Translations under genes and position numbers: made by a program
IMG/VR virus record: IMGVR_UViG_3300042561_001521
Location: 1 to 31,650 of that record
DNA: 31,650 bases
Source of the DNA: a virus
Direction: 5' to 3' (one strand)
Notes under the pieces: generated by a model
Told to the model about the DNA's origin: nothing
What the model saw: the letters and a program-made list of their open reading frames with translations, nothing else
Databases searched by the model: none
Shown: positions 1 to 6,553 of the stretch, one piece after another
How positions within the stretch are numbered: position 1 is the stretch's first letter
Layout of the letters: every line of letters starts with the position of its first letter

Positions 1-135
1 CCCCCCACGTTTACTCCTTCCTTAGAAATTTACTCTGGGGCTGTAGATTATCGGATTTTGCTTAGAGACTCCCCACCCCTGAACCGTAATTTCCAACCGT
101 TGAGCATTAATTTAAGCTTGCCAATCGTTCAATAA
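1..135 (+). CDS. 3' end of a phage protein (partial)
   Basis: An open frame runs from the first base to a TAA at 133-135, giving 44 residues of a C-terminus (ending LSLPIVQ). The start lies outside the window. It reads in the same direction as the tail-type protein that follows 53 nt later, so it is probably part of the same structural operon. Motifs such as VDYRILLRDSPP are compatible with a virion protein, but I do not recognise the family. The fact that the frame is open to the very edge is the main support. Confidence 0.5.
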   Translation, partial: PPTFTPSLEIYSGAVDYRILLRDSPPLNRNFQPLSINLSLPIVQ

Positions 136-188
136 ATTCCCTAACGCCCAATTTCATACTTGAAATCTCTATATTTGAGGCTACTTTA

Positions 189-830
189 ATGGCAAAACGT
201 GCCGGCCCTGCGCTAATCGAAATCGGTGAAGGTGCTTCCAAGATTACTTTGACTAATGATGACCAGCTTAATGATGCGGTTATCATGATTGAACGGGATG
301 AGTTCCAACTTAAATCTCAAATTTCCTCCAAACCAGTTGGATACATTAAGGTGGGTATCGAAACAAAGCTAGAAATCTCGATTGCGGAGATTGATGCCGC
401 TCAAATCGCTTTACTATTCGGCACTCCCCTTGTTACTGCTACTGACACGGTTAACTCTGTTAACTACACTATGACCAAAACGGAAGTTACTGACCAAGCT
501 GGTCAGCTTATCACCGGTCAAAAAGTAGTTATCAAACCCTACCCTATTGTAGCTGACCCTGGCACTACTGCTCCTACTACCACTACCTATAACGGTAAAA
601 CTTATGCGACGATTCAGTTAGCTGAAGACGCTTTTGATGCTGATGTTGCTCTTTTTAAAGCATGGGAAAATACAGTAATTACTTTCCCCAACGGTGCGCT
701 CACATCTATTAATGGGTCTCGTTTATCGATGGGTTTACAGACGCAACAAGAATTAAAAATTACAATCACCGGACTCCCTGACCCATTAACAGGGGTGAGA
801 ATGATTTACGGTGACGCAAGTATCGTATAA
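189..830 (+). CDS. Probable phage tail tube/major tail-type structural protein
   Basis: A 213-residue protein, beta-rich and with no membrane segment or enzyme motif. The first 30 residues (MAKRAGPALIEIGEGASKIT) and repeated short beta-type stretches are typical of tail tube-like proteins. A low-complexity Thr/Pro run (PGTTAPTTTTYNG, about residues 118-130) leads into a stretch resembling an inserted surface domain. The ATG is preceded by GAGG at a good distance (TTTGAGGCTACTTTA then ATG), so the start is well supported. A strong intrinsic terminator follows at 864-891. The tail assignment is an inference from composition and context; another virion protein such as a decoration or neck protein is possible. 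Confidence 0.45.
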   Translation: MAKRAGPALIEIGEGASKITLTNDDQLNDAVIMIERDEFQLKSQISSKPVGYIKVGIETKLEISIAEIDAAQIALLFGTPLVTATDTVNSVNYTMTKTEVTDQAGQLITGQKVVIKPYPIVADPGTTAPTTTTYNGKTYATIQLAEDAFDADVALFKAWENTVITFPNGALTSINGSRLSMGLQTQQELKITITGLPDPLTGVRMIYGDASIV

Positions 831-861
831 ATACTTAGCCGCTTAGAGCTAATTGCAACCA

Positions 862-2010
862 CTAAACCCCCTGCTCTGCGGGGGGTTTTTGTTTTGGCTG
901 TTCCCCCACTGGAATAGTCAAAGCATCTTCCACACTCCAGCCTTTTTTAAGCCTGTGTCTTAATGTGTGCGGTTTCATACCTAACTCTCTCGCCCAGCAA
1001 GAAACAGTCTGAATCTTCCCATTAAATTCTACCATGTTTAGGTGGTCATTTACGGGGGTTTCAAAGGCTTTCTCTACTGACCAACCGTACTTGTTTAATC
1101 TAACACTGAGGGTTGATGATTGCAAACCTAATTCTTTAGCCCATTCCCCTAAACTTTGACTTCTACCCTGATATTCAATCTGGGGGATATAATCACCAGA
1201 CGGGGTAGTTAATGCTTTATCCACGCTCCAACCCAAGTCTATTATGCGTGAACGAACACAACCTTCATCGAGTCCCATTCGTTCTGCCCAATGTCTTAGC
1301 GGCAAAATCTCCCCCCTGAAAGTTAGTAGACGATTGTTTCTTTTGTTAGCGGCTTGTTCTTCTAGCGGAATCCATTTGCAATTTTCAGGACAATAATCAC
1401 CGTTAACATCAATTCTTTCAATAGAGTATCCTTCAGGACATTCACCCATATCTTCTAGGAAGTTTTCAAAAGAATTTAACCAACGGTCACACACTTTAAT
1501 CCCTCTTTTCACATAACCCCCATTAGGGTCTTGATTAGAATTAGTGCATCTGGCTTTCATTGAACGCCATTTAATATATGTCGGGGACTCCCCAATTTTA
1601 GGACTATGCCCATGCTTGGTTTTAGTTTCTATAACTCTTTCTAAGTTGTAGCAACCGCAGGAAGTAGTTTGACCCTTTCTCAAGTTACTACCTCTAACTG
1701 TAGTTTTATTTCCACAATCACAAACGCAATCCCACATAACCTGTCTGAAGTTATCTCTTTCCGGGTTCTCGCCCGTGACTGTTAATCTACCAAATTTCTG
1801 CCCTAACAAATCCTTTTTGCTAATTACTTCTTGTAGTTTGCACCCGCAGGAATTAGTGTGTCCACCTGTCAAACAGCTACTTACTGTAGTTTTGGTTCCG
1901 CCACAGTCACAAACACAGTCCCATTGAATTTGACTATTTTTTCTAACTGGGTTTTCTCCCACTACCGTCAGTTTTCCAAATCTTTGTCCCAGTAAATCTC
2001 TCTTAGGCAT
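862..2010 (-). CDS. HNH-type homing endonuclease-like protein with zinc and HTH repeats
   Basis: A 382-residue mosaic. Residues 5-60 and 67-121 are two copies of a phage zinc module (LLGQ.FG.LTV...W.CVCDCG...T...SCGC), with Cys at 32/34/36 then 55/57, and at 95/97/99 then 118/120. Residues 142-225 are an HNH-like core of a type common in phages (SPTYIKWRSMKARC, GIKVCDRW, SIERIDVNGDYCPENCKW). Residues 230-270, 279-319 and 328-368 are three copies of a short DNA-binding module (LGEWAKELGL...RL...GWSVEKA..TP), like those at the C-termini of homing enzymes. It stands alone, convergent with the tail gene, with its own promoter (2037-2065) and a good SD (AAAGGAG). A free-standing mobile endonuclease is the likeliest role; a DNA-binding regulator is possible. 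Cleavage activity is not shown by sequence alone. Confidence 0.7.
   Translation of the reverse strand: MPKRDLLGQRFGKLTVVGENPVRKNSQIQWDCVCDCGGTKTTVSSCLTGGHTNSCGCKLQEVISKKDLLGQKFGRLTVTGENPERDNFRQVMWDCVCDCGNKTTVRGSNLRKGQTTSCGCYNLERVIETKTKHGHSPKIGESPTYIKWRSMKARCTNSNQDPNGGYVKRGIKVCDRWLNSFENFLEDMGECPEGYSIERIDVNGDYCPENCKWIPLEEQAANKRNNRLLTFRGEILPLRHWAERMGLDEGCVRSRIIDLGWSVDKALTTPSGDYIPQIEYQGRSQSLGEWAKELGLQSSTLSVRLNKYGWSVEKAFETPVNDHLNMVEFNGKIQTVSCWARELGMKPHTLRHRLKKGWSVEDALTIPVGEQPKQKPPAEQGV
864..891 (+). terminator. Bidirectional-type intrinsic terminator
   Basis: AAACCCCC at 864-871 pairs with GGGGGTTT at 881-888, followed by a T-run at 886-890. It ends the tail-type gene on the + strand. The same bases encode the last residues of the convergent gene ending at 862, so the two genes share this 3' structure. 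Confidence 0.8.
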
Positions 2011-2036
2011 AAAAGCTCCTTTAACTCTATTTCTAC

Positions 2037-2065
2037 ATCATAAACCCTTACCCGTCTTTTGTCAA
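2037..2065 (-). promoter_or_regulatory. Promoter for the HNH-type gene
   Basis: On the - strand, TTGACA (2065-2060), a 17-nt spacer and TATGAT (2042-2037) lie about 27 nt upstream of the start codon at 2010. An SD, AAAGGAG, sits between them. The match to the sigma70 consensus is 11 of 12. Confidence 0.75.
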
Positions 2066-2109
2066 TAACGCTCAAACTAAAATAGGACACTTTTATATTT
2101 TAACTTGGC

Positions 2110-2181
2110 ATGAAAAAAAGTTCTGGCTGTAAGAAACCCAAAATGCCTAAGCCCAAACCCCTAAAACCTAAAAAGGCTTAG
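2110..2181 (+). CDS. Very small Lys/Pro-rich ORF, doubtful
   Basis: A 23-residue frame from ATG 2110 to TAG 2181. It is rich in Lys and Pro (MKKSSGCKKPKMPKPKPLKP and so on), with the repeated unit PKPKPLKP. No SD is visible upstream. It lies between two divergently arranged elements and just before a - strand terminator. It could be a real basic peptide or chance low complexity in an A/C-rich spacer; I lean to low confidence. Confidence 0.2.
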   Translation: MKKSSGCKKPKMPKPKPLKPKKA

Positions 2182-2188
2182 TCTCCCC

Positions 2189-2214
2189 AAAAAAACCCCA
2201 TTAACTGGGGTTTT
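2189..2214 (-). terminator. Intrinsic terminator of the 87-aa gene
   Basis: The stem AAAACCCC (2192-2199) / GGGGTTTT (2207-2214) is followed on the - strand by a run of T (complement of A at 2189-2195). It lies 8 nt beyond the stop codon of the gene ending at 2222. Confidence 0.8.
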
Positions 2215-2221
2215 GCAGTAT

Positions 2222-2485
2222 CTAGGCTTGGTCTCCCAATCTGCCAAATTTAATTGCTTTCCCTTTTGACTGGGGTTTACTGGTGTTTTCACTATACTTG
2301 GGGGTATAGGCTTTTGAGGCTCCTTTGTCTCTAAAAGTCCCGTCCTCGTTACGAAGGACTAACCATTCTTTAAACGTCCTCCAAACACTAAATTTCCCAA
2401 AGGCTTTTTGTTTATACGCCCCCCCTACAGTTTTTACTTTGTCTTGAACTGCTGACCCCTTTCTTTTATTATTTCGTTTCTTCAT
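2222..2485 (-). CDS. Small basic protein of unknown function
   Basis: An 87-residue protein that starts with a Lys/Arg cluster (MKKRNNKRKG) and is basic throughout, with no membrane segment and no family I recognise. The central part (FGKFSVWRTFKEWLVLRNEDG) may form a small fold; the C-terminus is Lys/Ser-rich and probably unstructured. It has its own terminator at 2189-2214. Upstream, between 2486 and 2530, is a hairpin (CCAAGC ... GCTTGG). Small basic phage proteins of this kind are often DNA- or RNA-binding, but that is only inference here. Confidence 0.5.
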   Translation of the reverse strand: MKKRNNKRKGSAVQDKVKTVGGAYKQKAFGKFSVWRTFKEWLVLRNEDGTFRDKGASKAYTPKYSENTSKPQSKGKAIKFGRLGDQA

Positions 2486-2537
2486 TAAAAGTTTTAACCC
2501 AAGCTCTAATTTGGGCTTGGGCGTTATTGTCTAAGTA

Positions 2538-2569
2538 CATATTTGTTTAAAAACGCTCATATTTGTTTA
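2538..2569 (+). repeat. 12-bp direct repeat at the left end of the IS607-type element
   Basis: CATATTTGTTTA occurs at 2538-2549 and again at 2558-2569, a 20-bp period. The second copy ends at the A of the tnpA ATG. Two helical turns apart, these could be binding sites for the TnpA N-terminal helix-turn-helix, which in IS607 recognises short repeats near the ends; this is inference. Confidence 0.45.
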
Positions 2570-3186
2570 TGAACACTGATAACTGGTTTATGCTCGTTCC
2601 TTCTAGAATAGCCTCCTCCAAATTAGGGCTTCACCCCCATACCCTTAGAAAATATTTTGATGACGGTTTGATTAAGGGGATTAAAAACCCCGCAGGTCAA
2701 CGATATTACGATGTTGAATCCTATTTAGCCGACCCTCTTGACAAACCCTCAGTTATCTGTTATGCTAGGGTTAGTTCAAGAAAACAGTCTGCTGATTTGG
2801 CTAGACAGGTCGATTTCTTGAAATCAGTTTACCCCGATTCGGAGATTATTACAGATGTCGGTTCTGGACTTAACTTCAAAAGAAAAGGTATTCAAACCCT
2901 ATTGGACAGATTACTCTCAGGAGATTAGTTCACTCTTGCTATCTCCCACCGAGATAGACTCTGCCGATTCGGATTTGAATTGTTCCAATACCTTTTCCTC
3001 AAGAACGGTGGAACAATCGTGGTTCTCAACAATACTCAAACAAGTCCCGAACAAGAACTTACCCCCTACTTACTATCAATCCTCCATATTTTCAGTTGCA
3101 GAGTCTACGGACTTAGAAAAAACAACAAAAATATCGAGGAAGATAAGACTTTACCCCGACAAAACTCAACAAAATCTACTGAATGA
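2569..3186 (+). pseudogene. tnpA: IS607 serine recombinase TnpA, split by an in-frame TAG
   Basis: The reading frame runs from ATG 2569 (or TTG 2563) to TAG 2926-2928 and continues in the same frame to a stop at 3184-3186. The first part has a MerR-like helix-turn-helix (ASSKLGLHPHTLRKYFDDG) and the serine recombinase start (VICYARVSSRKQ, with the catalytic Ser). After the TAG the rest of the domain follows (FTLAISHRDRLCRFGFELF, then SCRVYGLRK). Without the stop the product would be about 205 aa, the normal length for the family. A single base change to TAG therefore explains the break, and no frameshift is needed. The first fragment alone (119 aa) lacks the end of the catalytic domain and should be inactive. 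Other genes here end normally in TAG, so recoding is not suggested. Confidence 0.8.
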
Positions 3187-4285
3187 GCTAATCTCTCAAT
3201 ATCGGTTTGTTTACAATAAAACTGTAGATTTGCTGATAAACGGTAAAATTGGGGCTAATTGTGATTTAAAGACTAAGAAAGAAAGAAAAGGTTTGTCAAG
3301 CTATGACATCCGTGACACATTCTTTCAATTTTGGTTGGAGAAACACACTTGGTTAACCAATTGCATAAACATAAATACAGTAAAGGAGGCTATCACCGAA
3401 GCTATCAATGCCCAACAAGTAGGGTTTGCCCAATTAAAAGCGGGGTTAGTTGAAAGGTTTGAGTTAAAATTCAAATCTAGAAAAAAGCCCCGACAAACTA
3501 TCAACCTAAAAAAGGAAATACTCTCAGCTAAGGGAGTGTTAGCCCCCCGAAACCTAAAACTAGAAACCCCCCTAAAATCAGACACAAGGGGTAGTTTTGA
3601 TGGTCTAACCCTCACAACTACTGGGGGATTGTTCTACCTAATTTATACTGAAGATATTGCTAATAATCCAGAAGTCGAAAACCAAGACCTAAAGATTGTA
3701 GCATTAGACCCTGGTGTTAGAACTTTCCAAACTATTTTCTCGTCTAATGGGGTTTTCGGTAAATTTGGTCAAGAAGCCATTAAAAGATTGGCTAAACTAT
3801 GCCATAAAGCAGACAAAATCCAATCTAAAATAGCTAAAACCAAAAACCAAAGTCGGATTAATTATCTAAGAATGTGGCAACAACGAACCACATTAAAGAT
3901 AAGAAATCTGAGGAAAGAACTCCACCACAAAATTAGTAGATTTCTAGTAGATAACTTTGATGTAATCCTGCTACCCTGCTTTAACACCGGTGAAATGGTT
4001 AAAAAGAAGGACAGAAAAATCAATAAATCTACTACCCGTTCAATGTTAAATTTTGGACATTATGAGTTTAAGGAATTATTAAAGTTCAAAGCCAATAAAT
4101 TTGGTAAAAAACTAATAATAGTTTCTGAGGCTTATACCTCCAAAACCGTATCATGGACAGGGGAAATAATAGCTAATCTAGGTGGGAGGAAAGTAATCAA
4201 ATCTCAGAGTAACGAAAGTTTAGACAGAGATTTAAATGGAGCCAGAGGAATCCTAATAAAATTCTTAACTGAGCTACCCCAATAG
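2855..4285 (+). CDS. tnpB: TnpB RNA-guided nuclease of the IS607-type element
   Basis: The open frame gives 476 residues, but homology to TnpB begins only near residue 91 (ISRKIRLYPDKTQQNLLNEL, about 3125). The earlier part overlaps tnpA in another frame, so the true start is probably downstream of ATG 2855 (a GTG at 3008 is one option). The RuvC-like motifs are visible: Asp285 in ALDPGVRTFQ and Asp459 in LDRDLNGARG. The usual RuvC-II Glu region reads LLPCFNTGEM, with Cys at the expected Glu position, while a Glu (425) occurs in SEAYTSKT. The zinc-finger cysteines usual before the last motif are missing (TVSWTG, IKSQSNES). TnpB proteins cut DNA using an RNA made from the element's 3' end. This copy looks intact in length. 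Confidence 0.75.
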   Translation: MSVLDLTSKEKVFKPYWTDYSQEISSLLLSPTEIDSADSDLNCSNTFSSRTVEQSWFSTILKQVPNKNLPPTYYQSSIFSVAESTDLEKTTKISRKIRLYPDKTQQNLLNELISQYRFVYNKTVDLLINGKIGANCDLKTKKERKGLSSYDIRDTFFQFWLEKHTWLTNCININTVKEAITEAINAQQVGFAQLKAGLVERFELKFKSRKKPRQTINLKKEILSAKGVLAPRNLKLETPLKSDTRGSFDGLTLTTTGGLFYLIYTEDIANNPEVENQDLKIVALDPGVRTFQTIFSSNGVFGKFGQEAIKRLAKLCHKADKIQSKIAKTKNQSRINYLRMWQQRTTLKIRNLRKELHHKISRFLVDNFDVILLPCFNTGEMVKKKDRKINKSTTRSMLNFGHYEFKELLKFKANKFGKKLIIVSEAYTSKTVSWTGEIIANLGGRKVIKSQSNESLDRDLNGARGILIKFLTELPQ

Positions 4286-4304
4286 GGAGTTACTACCCTT
4301 ACAT

Positions 4305-4324
4305 ATTAACGAATGTTAATGTTT
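4305..4324 (+). other. Hairpin and T-run after tnpB
   Basis: ATTAAC (4305-4310), a GAAT loop and GTTAAT (4315-4320) form a short hairpin followed by GTTTT. It lies 20 nt after the tnpB stop, where the 3' scaffold of the guide RNA or a terminator is expected in IS607/IS605-type elements. The role is inferred from position only. Confidence 0.35.
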
Positions 4325-4357
4325 TAGTAACCGTGTTAATGGGCTAGACCCCAGATA

Positions 4358-4522
4358 CTAGAATAATATCTGAAATAGCCATATAATAGAAGCTACACAA
4401 ATTAATGCCAAAACCCCATAGACTATATAATTAAGCAAAATTAGTCTGGAAATCACATTCAAGTTTTCCCAAACCAGCCAAGATACTACAAGGGTTAGTG
4501 CGATGAAACCTAAAGCCAACAT
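4358..4522 (-). CDS. Small two-helix membrane protein
   Basis: A 54-residue ORF from ATG (4522-4520) to TAG (4360-4358). It has two hydrophobic segments: about residues 1-18 (MLALGFIALTLVVSWLVW) and 27-53 (LILLNYIVYGVLALICVASI and on). They are joined by a short polar turn (ENLNVISR). GAGG lies 8 nt before the ATG. It follows the portal gene in the same direction with 94 nt between them, so it can be co-transcribed with terL and portal. The size and topology fit a holin-like or other small phage membrane protein, but no family motif is visible. The remaining bases of 4286-4616 hold the IS-end hairpin and a GC-rich hairpin (AGGGG/CCCCT, 4551-4566). Confidence 0.5.
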   Translation of the reverse strand: MLALGFIALTLVVSWLVWENLNVISRLILLNYIVYGVLALICVASIIWLFQILF

Positions 4523-4616
4523 ATAGATAACCTCAAAGTCTAAATTGTTTAGGGGTTATTGCCCCTGTTTATAGGGTATACGGTTTATCAGAGTTTGTCA
4601 AGGGTTTTGCAAAACT

Positions 4617-6497
4617 TTATTCCATCCCCGAAACCATAGATTTAACTTCCTCTAGGGGGATTTCCAACTTCTGCGATAATTCAGCCATTAAGGTATCTAA
4701 AATCCCTTGTAGGTTATCTCCTCCCTCAACATACCCTACACCGTTTAGAACCTCAACTACAGTAGCATCAGTAGCCATAGCTAAAGCACTTGCCACTTCC
4801 TGGATTTGCATATCAAGGTCAACTGCTACCGTGGCTCCTGTTTCACCTTCAGCTTCAGCTTCTGGTTCTGCTTCTGCCTGAATCTCTTGCATATTTCGCA
4901 TTTGTTCAGATATGTTTTCCCATTCTGCTTCAGGGTCAAATCCTAACAATTCTTGTGCTGTCTTAACTGATACAATCTGATTCAGGACTAAAGAACTTAA
5001 TTCCTCCATAGATAGTTCAAAATGTTCTTCTGGTTTGAAAGATTCCTTAGTTTCATTTTGAATAGTATTTTGTTCATCAATAGAAGCATTAGGAGTTAAA
5101 GCTCGTTGTAAATCTTCAGTTACCAATCTCATCGCAGTGTCAGCGATTGGTGTTTCTAGTTTCTCCAATCGGGCAAGGCGGTCTACCTTAGCATCAACAG
5201 AATCTAGAACGAACTCATTCAACCCTGAAACTGAAATCATTTCGGCTTTATCAGGGGGTAAACCGTGGGCTAAGGCTACCAACTTATAACAGTTCTCTAG
5301 GAATCTTAACAATTCCTCACCATAGGCGGTCAAAGCTTGTTCTTGGCTGATAAAGTCCATACTTTTGGCCACACCCGACTCTTGCATTGGTCTATCAGTA
5401 CCAGCAGAAATACCGTTACTAAATACTAAATCTTTGATTCTAGATTCAATACCTTGTAAATAGCCTGTAATAGTGGAAATCGCTGAACCAGTAGTCTCAT
5501 TAAAGCTAAATCCTGACCCAATCAAAACTCTATGATTACCAGTTTGTTGTTTGGCTTCTTCAATGTCCACCATTTTATCAACAGTTTCCGCCATCGGAGT
5601 AAATAGTCTTTGAATCTGTCCAGCCAAATTAGCAGTATAGGAAAGATTATTGTGAACTCGGATGTGTTCTAGAACCAAATAAATGGCTTCTTTGACTACC
5701 CATAGATTCTCTGGGGCTTGAATCTTAACTACCGGAATACTATCTCTACCATGTTCAATAGTTGATTTCTTACTGACCATGTATTCTTTAGTTTCTAAGT
5801 CTAAACCCATGACAGGACTAGGTGTACCATCTTTTGCTAATTCTACTGGACACGAATAAATATTTATTTCTTTATCATCAATAAAAGTCCAGTTTAGGTA
5901 TACTCTAGGAATACCCACTGGGTCATATTCAGTCATTAACTCTCTAATTTTTATCCATTGTAACCGTCCATCCTTTTCGTCATAGTGGACTACTTTACAG
6001 GGGTCATATAGGGCAATATAAGGCATTAAACCTTGTTCATCTTGTTCCTTACGGTTTTTAGGTAGGTTCTCAGTATATTCAATATCAATTACTGCATAAA
6101 CTCGTTCATACTTCAAAAGTCTGTAAAATACTTCTTTAATAAAGTTCTTTTCTTTTTGGTTATTTCCATTTACGGATTCCCTAAATTTAGCCCAGAACTT
6201 CCCCTCGTCTCCCTGAGTTCCCAAACCATTAATAACATGATTTGAAGCAGTCATCCGATTCATTAATTGGGCTAAACATTGCCCTAAAATAGGTGTGTAG
6301 GTAAAAATCTTTTTGCGGTACTTATAGACTTCTGCATCCTCATCTGGCTTTTTGCAGAGGTATTTCTCCAGATTTTCCCTAATCTGATTACCCCCCGCTA
6401 ACAAATCGTCAGCAGTCTCATAGATGTATTTTTTAGCCAGTACATCGGGGTGATAAGTTTCTAACTGATTAAACGGGACTTTCTCAGGGTATCGCAT
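4617..6497 (-). CDS. Phage portal protein
   Basis: A 626-residue protein placed directly after terL on the same strand (56 nt gap), the usual place for the portal, the dodecameric ring through which DNA enters and leaves the capsid. Recognisable portal-like stretches are the N-terminal FNQLETYHPD, YKYRKKIFTYTPILGQCLAQ, the RLLKYERVYAVIDIEY beta segment, and the clip/stem-type helix region HIRVHNNLSYTANLAGQIQR. Family resemblance is to the DUF4055-type portals of siphophages. The C-terminal third is acidic (EAEPEAEAEGETG) with predicted helices, as is common for portal crown or tail regions. The ATG at 6497 lacks a clear SD. No frameshift or truncation is seen. Confidence 0.75.
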   Translation of the reverse strand: MRYPEKVPFNQLETYHPDVLAKKYIYETADDLLAGGNQIRENLEKYLCKKPDEDAEVYKYRKKIFTYTPILGQCLAQLMNRMTASNHVINGLGTQGDEGKFWAKFRESVNGNNQKEKNFIKEVFYRLLKYERVYAVIDIEYTENLPKNRKEQDEQGLMPYIALYDPCKVVHYDEKDGRLQWIKIRELMTEYDPVGIPRVYLNWTFIDDKEINIYSCPVELAKDGTPSPVMGLDLETKEYMVSKKSTIEHGRDSIPVVKIQAPENLWVVKEAIYLVLEHIRVHNNLSYTANLAGQIQRLFTPMAETVDKMVDIEEAKQQTGNHRVLIGSGFSFNETTGSAISTITGYLQGIESRIKDLVFSNGISAGTDRPMQESGVAKSMDFISQEQALTAYGEELLRFLENCYKLVALAHGLPPDKAEMISVSGLNEFVLDSVDAKVDRLARLEKLETPIADTAMRLVTEDLQRALTPNASIDEQNTIQNETKESFKPEEHFELSMEELSSLVLNQIVSVKTAQELLGFDPEAEWENISEQMRNMQEIQAEAEPEAEAEGETGATVAVDLDMQIQEVASALAMATDATVVEVLNGVGYVEGGDNLQGILDTLMAELSQKLEIPLEEVKSMVSGME

Positions 6498-6553
6498 AGG
6501 GTGGGCGGGGTTAGGTCTTCTACTTAGGTCATGAGCGTCCCTACCCTCGCCCC

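Larger units (their letters stand above)
2500..4330 (+). mobile_element. IS607-type insertion element (approximate ends)
   Basis: The order tnpA (serine recombinase) then tnpB, overlapping and on the same strand, is characteristic of IS607 elements. The ends are not marked by inverted repeats or a target duplication, as expected for this family, so the limits given are approximate. A direct repeat of 12 bp lies just upstream of tnpA (2538-2569). A small hairpin and T-run (4305-4324) follow tnpB, where the RNA guide scaffold (omega RNA) would be expected. The element sits between phage genes on the other strand and interrupts no recognisable gene. Confidence 0.75.

Noticed and set aside
2855-4285. 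Stop-codon recoding (TAG as sense) to explain tnpA
   Set aside because: Other genes, for example those ending at 4285, 2181 and 16891, end normally at TAG without readthrough homology.
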